Below are positions 18,201 to 22,818 of a DNA stretch of 22,818 bases, in pieces. The notes below the pieces were generated by a model. That model searched no databases. It saw only the letters and a program-made list of their open reading frames with translations, and was not told the origin of the DNA. Both the position numbers and the translations under genes were made by a program. The stretch spans positions 7,250-30,067 of the IMG/VR virus record IMGVR_UViG_3300010389_000085; one strand, given 5' to 3'. Each line of letters opens with the position of its first letter. The stretch's first letter is position 1. This stretch comes from a virus.

Positions 18201-20936
18201 AGAGAATACTACTTTTCTATTTGAATATCCAGATCCAGGATTATCAACAATAATTCTATCAAGTACATTTCTGAATGTTGTTGCAGTCAGAATGTTAACA
18301 CCAGCAGATCTGCTTGTTAAATTAATTTCATTCTGTCCAGAAATTGCATCATCATAAGTACTCATTAATTTGATATGAGTGTCACTTACTTTATTGATAT
18401 AATAAACGGACTTGTCTACTAATCCACCAACAGGTGCATATCCTTGTGCCTTTTCATAAACTACAGATTCGCCATTATAGAACAAGTGGAAAGTAGAGAA
18501 TCCAACTTGATTATCTGTTGTATTAACGTCAATATCAGCATTAAAAGTTTTTCTGTTTCTTGCGGCTCTTAATCTAGCAGAGGCTGTTGCTCCAGATCCA
18601 TTACCACCAGTAATTGTTATGGATGGTACTGTTCTTAAATCATATCCAGCATACGTTACTTCAATATTTTTGAAAGTTCCATTTTCCACTACCGCATAGG
18701 CAGTAGCACCAGCTCCAATAGAATCAGAAATATTGATATTTGGTGGATATACAACATCATATCCAGAACCACCATTTTCAACGTCAAGACTGACCAAATT
18801 ACCATAATAAATTTCATCACCAGACCTGTTTGAAACGATTTCTACACCGTTAACAAACATACCAATATTTTCTCTTTCCAGAGGATCTTTAACTTCTTTA
18901 AGTTCAGGATTTACTGGAAACTGTCTTAAAAAGTTTTGATGTTGTAAATTTCGGTTTACCAGTTCACTTGGAACTAATTTATGGTTTGCACCACCACCAG
19001 AGAAGGAAACAAATCTCTTGAGAGAGGCATCAAAAGCACTTTGAGACAGTTTAATCGAATTTTCATCAATTTTAGTAACTGCATAAGTTGAACCAGTATT
19101 AAGACCAACAACAGAACTAGTTCCAGCCGAAACTGGAGAATATGTGACTAAATCACCATTATAGAATCCATGATTGTTGATACTGATTGTATTATTGCTA
19201 ATATCACTAGGAGTGAAGGTTTTTTTCCTATTTGTTGCGTAAATTTTGTAAGATGGTAAAGATCCAGATGCAACATAAACATATTCGTCATTAATATCAG
19301 AATAAGTGTTCTGTACGTTTGCGATATAGTCAGATACGTTGATAGATGCAGTATTACTCGATGCGCGAGTTAATTCTTTTCTAACAATGTAAGTTTTGGA
19401 TGCGTTTAGTGTCCCAGAGATTATTGTGATCTTAAATTGATTGCCATTAATGATCTGACTTACAGTTCCTGTTACATTTGATGGAATTGCAGAACTCTGA
19501 TCAAGTAAAGTTACAGAATCCTCCAAATACATCAAATGAGGAGTTACTGTAGTGATTGTATTGTTGATAATGTCAATAGTAGATGTATTTGTTCCAATAT
19601 CCTTTGCAACATCACTCTTTGTTTTTATATTATGCAACCAAGAATTGAGTCTGACATTTGATGCTGAAGAAACATTACCAAGATACTTTGCACGGATTGC
19701 ATCACCCTCAGCTAAGAACCCAACATTGTCGATATTCGCTTTAGATGCAACGGAAGTCAGTCTAAAGTATACTGGTTTATTAATATCACCATTTTCGTAA
19801 GAAACTACAGTATTTGAAGATCTTACAAGTTGACCATCAGTGTATGATGATGTAATTCCAGTAACTCCAAAGAATTGAGTTGATGATTTTGTCAAATATG
19901 TTGCGATTCCAACTGTTTGACCAGTTCCGACGTAAATTGATCCACTATTATCAAATCCAAGGGTAGAATCAACGGATAGAACAGTAGCTCCGATAGAAAC
20001 TGACTCTGTAAGTGCAGAAGAACCAGTAACTTCAAACTTACCGTTAATTGAATTGTTACTTAGACTAACAAGATAGTATGGTTTGTTATTCCTAGAATAA
20101 CTTTGTACGTTAAAGATGGATCCACTTACATTAGTGTTTGTTGTTTGATATAAAGTCTGTCCAATTACGTTAAGTGGGTTGCCACTAATGAGTTCGGCAA
20201 CTAAATCGTAAGTTACAACATAATCAGCATCAGATGGAGCAATCAAATACTCAATAGGCTTGATTACTTCCGCTCTCTTGTTGTAAAGAACGTTGAAAAG
20301 TATTTTTACTGCTTCGTCTGTTCCTTTAGAGGAGTAAAAATCTTTGGCCTGACGTAAGAAGTTTGCTTTATCTACCGAATTATTAATTTTTCGGTCTTCA
20401 AATCCTGGTAAAAACTGATTTTTCGTTTTTTTCCAAAATTCTTGAAGAAAAAGGTTGCTTAGGTTTAAAACCCGTGTTGATGAGATATGGCTATCCGCTT
20501 CAGTTTGAGAAAATACTAAACTTTCAGGTTGATTTGACTTATGAAGACTTTCTACTCCAGCAAAACCACGAACACAACCAGTAAACGAGTTTGTAGTGAC
20601 ACCAGTGTATGTAATAATCTCGTTATTGATCTTTAAGAGACCATACTGGGCCGGCCAACCAACTGTAGACGTTACATTGATTGTTGTGTCGTAAGAAGAG
20701 ACATCACTTGTGCAAGTAGTAAATCCAATCAGATTATCATTACCACTAAAAGTCTCAACTTTCTGATATTGATTTAAATTTGAAATAATATCAATTGGAC
20801 CACCTTGAAATTCTTGAGCAATGTAACTCTGTCTCAAAAAATCCACAAAAAGTGGATTTTCCTCTGATACGAATGATGGCAGTTGATTCTTTACGATCTG
20901 ATTGATCTGGACTTTCTTGGAAGCGGTGTCGATCAT
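9270..20936 (-). CDS. 7: Giant gp7-like baseplate wedge protein with YHYH-like and beta-propeller domains, 3,888 aa
   Basis: The position between genes 6 and 8 is that of T4 gene 7. Residues ~5-60 (QIVKNQLPSFVSEENPLFVD) and ~195-265 (KDFYSSKGTDEAVKILFNVL, later IGQTLYQ) resemble the C-terminal part of T4 gp7, recalled as YDFYSTKGIEASYKFLFKVL and VGQTIY. A further gp7-like segment, YYQNFSYSVKSEVQESEW...HPSGYKNF, appears only at ~2409-2448. Between and after these lie repeated modules: 'HGxxxGDxVxY' units (~460-2650), GGxGY Gly-rich units (~690-1155, 2904-3076, 3324-3354, 3668-3700), a YHYH-like domain (~1204-1349), fibre-like modules (~2674-3176) and seven Asp-box repeats (~3363-3658). T4 gp7 is 1,032 residues, so this is nearly four times longer. 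The ORF is uninterrupted. Its ATG overlaps the gene 6 stop (TAATG). The gp7 assignment is inferred from context plus remembered motifs; the domains could also include host-contact functions. Confidence 0.85.
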   Translation of the reverse strand: MIDTASKKVQINQIVKNQLPSFVSEENPLFVDFLRQSYIAQEFQGGPIDIISNLNQYQKVETFSGNDNLIGFTTCTSDVSSYDTTINVTSTVGWPAQYGLLKINNEIITYTGVTTNSFTGCVRGFAGVESLHKSNQPESLVFSQTEADSHISSTRVLNLSNLFLQEFWKKTKNQFLPGFEDRKINNSVDKANFLRQAKDFYSSKGTDEAVKILFNVLYNKRAEVIKPIEYLIAPSDADYVVTYDLVAELISGNPLNVIGQTLYQTTNTNVSGSIFNVQSYSRNNKPYYLVSLSNNSINGKFEVTGSSALTESVSIGATVLSVDSTLGFDNSGSIYVGTGQTVGIATYLTKSSTQFFGVTGITSSYTDGQLVRSSNTVVSYENGDINKPVYFRLTSVASKANIDNVGFLAEGDAIRAKYLGNVSSASNVRLNSWLHNIKTKSDVAKDIGTNTSTIDIINNTITTVTPHLMYLEDSVTLLDQSSAIPSNVTGTVSQIINGNQFKITIISGTLNASKTYIVRKELTRASSNTASINVSDYIANVQNTYSDINDEYVYVASGSLPSYKIYATNRKKTFTPSDISNNTISINNHGFYNGDLVTYSPVSAGTSSVVGLNTGSTYAVTKIDENSIKLSQSAFDASLKRFVSFSGGGANHKLVPSELVNRNLQHQNFLRQFPVNPELKEVKDPLERENIGMFVNGVEIVSNRSGDEIYYGNLVSLDVENGGSGYDVVYPPNINISDSIGAGATAYAVVENGTFKNIEVTYAGYDLRTVPSITITGGNGSGATASARLRAARNRKTFNADIDVNTTDNQVGFSTFHLFYNGESVVYEKAQGYAPVGGLVDKSVYYINKVSDTHIKLMSTYDDAISGQNEINLTSRSAGVNILTATTFRNVLDRIIVDNPGSGYSNRKVVFSSAQYPPSDYTTVDNARSGINTANNYIFFKTHGFKNGDLVEYKTTGTVIGGLSTTQNYYINVIDENSFNVAAAGVGTTTSKLEFNKNQFIDLVSTGIGTHTFKYPDISVSVDAVSGTASTALSLPRVRPVCTGNISDAPLTLIGSGYGVTDTFNVHRRPSVTVSNGSGGVVDVVISNGEIVQAFVKIPGKGYVTPPNLNINGDGKYAKLVAVITNGSISDVIIVDSGKGYTQQNTTVSVQTVGNGVKFRADVKKWEIDFVQKYKRSISENDDGVIVQSQNSNYGNKYVHPYLSRKLRLVLNDNIESDFSEKTSLSHSPIVGWAYDGCPIYGPYGYDGPTGGIVRRLNPSYTLSTKANRPPTSVYPLGFFVNDWDYTADGDLDEYNGRFCKTPQFPDGIYAYFCTIEATNSATLPFTNSREPLFPYILNGYKFRLVESNQNPSFTQNSAVLNSGDVVRNTYPYKFGFGSSKYDYLVSSNLSETEVIVRSIDKTGISTVTVLVTGDNYNVGDTLTFNNTNSGGSGATAKVKTIVGKGITSISYSALEVPDISFSIDNRVVTGIATTAHNLKNNDSVFINGLGDGELKFIEGLRTISVSSITSRLDVGIGTSGATGIVTTITLNTSAGNNPQIYVNDIVGIASERLTVLSVDAVNNRYRVRRQAGIITYHDAGQLLWVDQSRFTFTTGIKTDLSTNINRKIVFNPQNSIGIGTTVVVQSVAGVGTTTVIRVKAFDGTVLNDHILPPSGSSADNRISITNHKLSSGDKLKYSAGPTGFALTVSNNLDLSNPFTLLDGQDVYAVKYSNDLIGITTTQTGIGSTATSLYFLQVLQRTGVEHSFTTRNKEYVGSAKRYDVTVRTVQDHTLKTGDVISLKLVPNTTLSKSLEFESVSRKTIVDPKYFETAAVGVGTTVSTITITDHGYASGDKVLYVASSPISPLIDKGEYFVQKINDDKFRLSRNYIDSTIINGQYIGITSFGSGVHKIAKINPHITATRGQTIGFAVSDASLQDFKLEFYEDENFENKYEGFGISTEITRSGTPGVSGAIVNLKLSDNVPTPLYYRLNPRNTDAITVNKRDSNPDTSVYNGSKIIVENSVYSGSHSISTTSSRVFKYQTRKEPEAAAYTSISGITTFRYTTNSLTGLGGINEIKVTFGGVNYERNPGIGTIITTNGRNAILALYDETIGTPASREIVRTGYDYPSDKSVKPKIDTPTIVTVTNNYVLSEVGVVTSGRNYLTAPDLVVPGYPEVQLVASLEGTSVSSVRVDNVGRGFNQVPNPPRIISIRNTNGVGIVSASSNGPTNFLNIEQPTNGWKADGSDFPFAVGDKIFVEGVGLTTSLTSTGGYNSEDYDYTFFTVASRNIITSQITYSIAGIGTFGGIYDPDQSAGRVIRRVDLPTFTAKLTPESFFPGEPVTYGSNGKAFVLINQGYDPVTNTVRLRSTSAIVKVGDVIKGSNSGAEGTVARVDTSDFYFDLDYGAERPKGWQRDTGKLNDDFQKIQDNDYYQNFSYSVKSEVQESEWKDAVNSIIHPSGYKNFSDLIVTSTSTAGFGRSNTLRLGQPISDTSLAVNIDNFKSFYRRDDFDIASEETLNNGLSKFINLQNKKISAFINIKSNTVNLIDNISNQFTGIGTTTSAQYVGLTTFKLTSNDVVLFNKVFDPSDTGIISIGSSVVRINNHNFQTGEKIKYDPGDGIYGNNRIGINTSNITVGGGSTDFLPAEVYAIKIDNNRFAVAGLNTAVTNNEPFFFTSVGSGTSHSFDTINPDNRVIISIDGIIQSPLFKKNVDISLSEAVGVGSTTIKVVGITSITTNDLLNIDNEILRVRVVGFGSTNVMTVDRGVLGSVAAAHTVGAAVTMRGGDFHIRKDILSFIDPPYGPTGVSTLQPGISTQSSFTGRVFNRKDPTTNFVFDDLSDKFTGVGKTFTLLQDDQNVTGIVTTIIDEGGGSDEVINQGIILINNIVQRPTVDFNMDERTSPGIGGSITFTGSSETNLPRGGKVGEVSVGFGSGYQNLIAAAGTAIINGAGAIQSVVVTGGGSGYRSSDSVDIQVLNPLGIGSEAVLSATVGAAGTITGITTVSGGSGYASTNPPIIIVGIPTAYNDVEFTGGQGSGLRATVIVGTGGSVIDYNITERGLGYANGDVLTVAGIPTDPSVGAAFSAFTFTVQSRIDDKFSGFSFGQLLPLDSFANQFDGNRNVFTLTRTVVTKDVINIDSEDTTVEVGNNLLVFLNDVLQQPGESYIFNGGTQIEFTEAPKAGSKLQILFYRGSNADVDSGSPFPTIKVGDKLTLQRKQNVVQQGDRRVLAITGVKQTQTNLYGGTGINQSASFTRMVSWEKQTSDLILNNQALSKARTSLIAKINPTTRIIQNVGVTSSQIFVENAFPLFSAYDNRGDRNTLTGGSIRIIKENNVERADGTATVTVGGTVTNAVVTDPGAGYAAVPTVSFASTVAQIKEIGRTWTQVDSNTDIEYQDVDFTDFSMFVAVGSTSGINTSTDGLTWSDSGVSGFGNFNGVVGLTTNIIAVGAGGTIAVSTDRGGSYTNSRIYSRTLNGFNYSYSDIPHSQDLNAIADGPTKVVAVGAGGTIIFSLDGPSGFGTGFILSNRYTTQDLHGVANNANTFIAVGNNGTILRSVNGETWSGVTTTSITTRLNDVYHADNKWIAVGAAGTIIRSTDDGLNWTVVSSGATFNLNSVIYQDNVWVAVGQSGNVLNSIETNTWYKKSVGIVTDFNGLVYGNNRLVTVGLSSNIAYSQFATVSAAATATVSAAGTITSININNGGFGYDSNTPVEVLIALEPVTVELITSVDCDGDYGTVVGVGTSATGIGTDSPMVKFELDSDPFLAQAGFGNITKSGIGAGYYFVIHDSIVGNGLTSINPNSSVIGIGTSFIDNVYRADEVVTSSSGIVTVYSNVQSLAGLGTTSLSPKIGYYSWGRLYGFNRDVLNPRSFTINNQNGYTGLTTAPIVFRVTPLNENYSDFDQTS
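9963..10850 (-). repeat. Seven Asp-box/Ycf48-like repeats: predicted seven-bladed beta-propeller
   Basis: Residues ~3363-3658 of the giant protein hold seven copies of an 'x-A-V-G-x-x-G-x-I-x-x-S-x-D-x-x-x-W' unit: FVAVGSTSGINTSTDG, IIAVGAGGTIAVSTDR, VVAVGAGGTIIFSLDG, FIAVGNNGTILRSVNG, WIAVGAAGTIIRSTDD, WVAVGQSGNVLNSIET and LVTVGLSSNIAYS. At DNA level they begin near 10749, 10622, 10455, 10320, 10201, 10080 and 9963, so the period is about 39-56 residues. This is the Asp-box (BNR) pattern of sialidases and of the cyanobacterial photosystem II assembly factor Ycf48, which is seven-bladed. The last repeat is degenerate. No catalytic sialidase residues are recognisable, so a binding role is more likely. 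Confidence 0.8.
11410..12920 (-). repeat. Fibre-like modules and tandem Gly-rich block in the giant protein
   Basis: Three related 'F..T..G.......I.ING.IQ.P...Y...G..I.F...P..G..I.I..YRG' modules are seen. They contain RVIISIDGIIQSPLF (~2674-2690), GIILINNIVQRPTVDF (~2861-2880) and LLVFLNDVLQQPGESYIFNG with EAPKAGSKLQILFYRGS (~3126-3176). The last is the most complete and matches a module common in phage tail and fibre proteins. Between copies two and three is a run of Gly-rich units (~2904-3076) with GSGYQ, GSGYR, GSGYA and LGYAN cores. Function is probably structural or receptor-contacting; this is inference. Confidence 0.65.
13560..13725 (-). other. Displaced gp7-like C-terminal segment in the giant protein
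   Basis: Residues ~2405-2450 read DYYQNFSYSVKSEVQESEWK then DAVNSIIHPSGYKNFSDLI. The pattern 'Y...SY.(V)KS.....W...V....HP.G' resembles a stretch near the C terminus of T4 gp7 (SYYVMKIKSNLPSSRWKSDV, then HPVGFG, as I remember it) and a motif seen in other phage baseplate and structural proteins. In T4 it follows the FYSTKG segment by about 150 residues; here the gap is about 2,200. Confidence 0.6.
16890..17330 (-). other. YHYH-like domain within the giant protein
   Basis: Residues ~1204-1349 contain SPIVGWAYDGCPIYGPYGYD, then LDEYNGRFCKTPQFPDGIYA with YFCT, then EPLFPYILNGYKFRL. This follows the order of the YHYH family (G.A.DG.PIYGPYGY; LDE.NGR....P..PDG.YHYH; PY..G). The signature itself reads YAYF here, so both histidines are lost. 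The family's function is not established to my knowledge; it is recurrent in phages and marine bacteria. Confidence 0.75.
17480..19200 (-). repeat. Alternating 'HGxxxGDxVxY' and GGxGY repeat units
   Basis: Residues ~580-1155 of the giant protein alternate two unit types. One reads NNHGFYNGDLVTYSPV...YAVTKIDENSIKLS, FHLFYNGESVVYEK...YYINKVSDTHIKLM and THGFKNGDLVEYKTTG...YYINVIDENSFNVA. The other is the Gly-rich unit ENGGSGYDVVYPPNINI, DNPGSGYSN, IPGKGYVTPPNLNING and VDSGKGYTQQNTTVSV. Weaker copies of the first type continue to ~residue 2650. They are probably small beta-sandwich or beta-hairpin domains making a long repetitive arm. Confidence 0.65.
20838..20860. repeat. 9-bp hairpin followed by T-run near the start of the giant gene
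   Basis: AAAATCCAC (20838-20846) pairs perfectly with GTGGATTTT (20852-20860) around a 5-base loop. On the transcribed sense (minus) strand the right arm is GTGGAT followed by six Ts, so it resembles a weak intrinsic terminator about 75 bases inside the gene. Only three G-C pairs stabilise it and it encodes conserved-looking residues (E-N-P-L-F-V-D-F-L), so activity is uncertain. Confidence 0.35.
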
Positions 20937-20938
20937 TA
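20936..20938 (-). other. TAATG stop/start overlap between gene 6 and the giant gp7-like gene
   Basis: The gene 6 TAA (20938-20936) shares its final A with the ATG of the giant gene. The upstream sequence shows no strong Shine-Dalgarno (only A/G-rich GGAAAA about 17 bases back), so reinitiation by the gene 6 ribosome is the likely mode. This would tie gp6 and gp7 amounts together, which suits two wedge proteins. Confidence 0.8.
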
Positions 20939-22818
20939 CTGTCTAATATATTTTCCGTTTAAGAAGCTAGAAGTTGAGACAAATGTTGTGCCTGATGTAT
21001 TTGCACCAGTAGAAATAACATCTTCAACGGTACTAATCGTACTATTGGCAACAGAAAGTTGGACATAAAGATCTTTCAAACCAATGATATCGTTAGAATC
21101 AGGTATGGCCTGAATTTCAATTATGTTGTTGTCCCTGGAAGTGGATAAAATCCTTATTGTATCTATAAGGATTTCACCAACATCATATTTGACCGTACCA
21201 GCGTTTTTAACAACGACTTCTGGTTCTCCTGTTTGTGTTAATCTAAACATAAACAGTCTACCAGTTGTTTCATTAGTGTATGCATCAGCAAAATATAAAG
21301 TCCCAGAGATTCCATCAACTGTGAATCCAGTTGATTTAATATTGTATCCTTCTCTGCGATTGTGGAACTTGTTTCCAAAGCACAATTCATATTGAGCAAA
21401 GTTGGCAGTGTCAGCTTCAAGATCTCTACGAATTATTACCTTGGTAATGTTTGATGTAATTGCAGAATCTGTCTCGTCGATGATTTTTTGCACTTTACTG
21501 TACTTGAATCTACCGCCGAATTTGTTCAAATCGGCAGAAGATGCGTATGTATTCAAAGAACTGGTAATACTTGTCTTTAGATCAGAAACACCAGCTACCA
21601 TATTGGTGTTATAGTAAACCGTTGAGTTCAATTCAACATACAAGAACTTCAAATCAATCAGTTCTGGTCTAATTCCAGCAACCGAATAATTTTTCAAATT
21701 TTGTAAAATTTGTCTTTTATCAAAATCAGAGATAAACTGACCGTTTTTGGGTTTGATGGAGATAAAAACTTTTCCAAATTGAGGTGGATCTGCATCTTCT
21801 CCACCATATGCAGTTACAGTATCGGCATTTGAATAGATTGATGGAACAATCGCCTCATAGTCATTAGCTGTTACTGCACGATATTGTGATGCATAGACTC
21901 TTGGTGCAAGATTTTTGATACTACTGATATTTTCAATTTCTGCACCATTTCTTGAGGATTGATTAGTGACAATCTCAGAAATTCCAGTTGTAATCAATCC
22001 ACCATCATTGTCAACCAGTTTTCCTGAGAAAGAGAAGTTGGAAACACCATTACCATTAACACCGTCAGAAACGATGTAGGAGACGTTTACAACGTTGCCT
22101 GAGGAGAGTTTCTTACCAATTACACCATCACCAAACAAAATCTCATATTTCTCATCCTGAACCTCTTGAAGGAGGTAAATTTCAGATGTTGTCTTGATTC
22201 CTACAATATTATTGACTTGGTTGTAGATTTTCTGTGTTGTTGATGATGCACTATCCTTCACTCTAACCTTAATTGTCGATGTATCAACGTATGGGTTAGG
22301 AATGATGTATCTTTGATTGCTTTGGGATCCATCAACCAGGAACTCTTTTGTTAGATACGTTCCTTGTTTGATGTCAATCGTGAAAAATGCAATTCCATTG
22401 TTAACAGGAGATGTGACATCTTCTGGAACTGCAAAAGTATAGTTTGTATTCGCAAAATTACCAAGTCCAACTAGACCAGCCTTCAGAGTTACGGTGGACT
22501 TTGTTGTGCCAGAGCCCAAATCTACCGAAAATGTGACATTTGCAGTAGCAGCTTTTCTAGATGAAGGTACATAACCAATATTTCTAGCTAAAGCAACTAC
22601 ATTCTCACGCAAAGTAGCACTATCAATGAATGCCTCATTGGCTACCATGTTGGCATTATAGTTCGTGATGTACGAATTATACGCCAGTGTGTCTATCAGG
22701 ATAGAAAGGTTCGATCCTTCAAAGTCAAAATCCGTAAAGTTTGAGTTTGCCCTCAAATATTCGCGCAGAGAGGCTTTAATCTGCTCAAAATCTAGGTTGG
22801 TATATTGCGTAAAAGCCA
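20936..22818 (-). CDS. 6: Baseplate wedge subunit gp6, essentially complete (start codon cut by window edge)
   Basis: This is a T4 gp6-type wedge protein; in T4, gp6 dimers form the ring that joins the baseplate wedges. The frame is open to the window edge and reads ..AFTQYTNLDFEQIKASLREY then LRANSNFTDFDFEGSNLSIL. The edge bases 'tg' preceding GCT fit an ATG whose A would be at 22819, giving MAFTQYTN and 627 residues. A TTG at 22756 is in frame but would remove conserved N-terminal residues, so I reject it as the start. Other family marks are IDTLAYNSYITNYNANMVANE, PRVYASQYRAVTANDYEAIV (~303-322) and the AYGGEDADPPQFGKVFISIK core (~335-354). Length is close to T4 gp6 (660 aa). No truncation or frameshift is seen. 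Confidence 0.93.
   Translation of the reverse strand, partial: AFTQYTNLDFEQIKASLREYLRANSNFTDFDFEGSNLSILIDTLAYNSYITNYNANMVANEAFIDSATLRENVVALARNIGYVPSSRKAATANVTFSVDLGSGTTKSTVTLKAGLVGLGNFANTNYTFAVPEDVTSPVNNGIAFFTIDIKQGTYLTKEFLVDGSQSNQRYIIPNPYVDTSTIKVRVKDSASSTTQKIYNQVNNIVGIKTTSEIYLLQEVQDEKYEILFGDGVIGKKLSSGNVVNVSYIVSDGVNGNGVSNFSFSGKLVDNDGGLITTGISEIVTNQSSRNGAEIENISSIKNLAPRVYASQYRAVTANDYEAIVPSIYSNADTVTAYGGEDADPPQFGKVFISIKPKNGQFISDFDKRQILQNLKNYSVAGIRPELIDLKFLYVELNSTVYYNTNMVAGVSDLKTSITSSLNTYASSADLNKFGGRFKYSKVQKIIDETDSAITSNITKVIIRRDLEADTANFAQYELCFGNKFHNRREGYNIKSTGFTVDGISGTLYFADAYTNETTGRLFMFRLTQTGEPEVVVKNAGTVKYDVGEILIDTIRILSTSRDNNIIEIQAIPDSNDIIGLKDLYVQLSVANSTISTVEDVISTGANTSGTTFVSTSSFLNGKYIRQ

Noticed and set aside
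22170-22197. Perfect AAGGAGGT Shine-Dalgarno on the plus strand with an ATG nine bases later (22186)
   Set aside because: The frame is ATG-TTG-TCT-TGA, only three codons, and is antisense to gene 6. It is a chance match.
22754-22756. TTG as start codon of gp6
   Set aside because: The frame continues upstream to the window edge with typical gp6 N-terminal residues (FTQYTNLDFEQIKASLREY), and the edge bases fit an ATG one base outside.
1-22818. Defence island, CRISPR, tRNA, retroelement or diversity-generating system
   Set aside because: Coding is continuous structural sequence. The repeats are protein-module repeats of variable spacing, not regular short DNA repeats, and no reverse transcriptase, tRNA cloverleaf or nuclease gene is present.

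Overview
The window looks like part of the late structural region of a T4-like marine myovirus, most likely a cyanophage of Synechococcus or Prochlorococcus. The evidence is the order gene 6, a gene 7-like giant, gene 8, then a DUF4815-type virion protein. All are on the minus strand, packed end to end, and rich in the G-I/V-G-T-T and GGxGY motifs typical of marine T4-like structural proteins. A related phage of another marine bacterium, such as Pelagibacter, cannot be excluded from sequence alone. The DNA is AT-rich: two rows counted by hand gave about 28% and 42% G+C. No host genes, tRNAs, integrase, CRISPR or insertion sequences are visible.

Layout in transcription order, from high to low coordinates. 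(1) 22818-20936 is gene 6, a baseplate wedge subunit, complete except for the first base of its probable ATG. (2) 20936-9270 is one 3,888-residue ORF. Its N-terminal ~300 residues and a segment near residue 2440 resemble the C-terminal part of T4 gp7. The rest is a mosaic of repeated modules: a YHYH-like domain, Gly-rich GGxGY repeats, short 'hairpin' motifs, fibre-like modules and a seven-repeat Asp-box/Ycf48-like propeller near the C terminus. (3) 9247-7643 is gene 8, a baseplate wedge subunit. (4) 7638-103 is a 2,511-residue DUF4815-type virion protein. (5) 103-1 is the first 34 codons of a small protein that runs off the window. Coding is essentially continuous and no stretch over 300 bases lacks a gene.

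The genes should work together in building the baseplate. gp6, gp7 and gp8 form the wedge in T4, and the DUF4815 protein occupies the slot where T4 has genes 9-12, so it is probably a peripheral baseplate or fibre component. Two junctions (6/7 and DUF4815/small gene) are TAATG one-base overlaps, which suggests translational coupling. The only gap of note, 22 bases between the giant gene and gene 8, carries a CATAAATA box matching the T4-type late promoter.

I found no defence system or other unrecognised multigene system. The most interesting object is the giant gp7-like protein. A normal wedge protein appears to have been opened between two conserved segments and filled with more than 2,000 residues of repeated modules, and it carries a beta-propeller at the opposite end.
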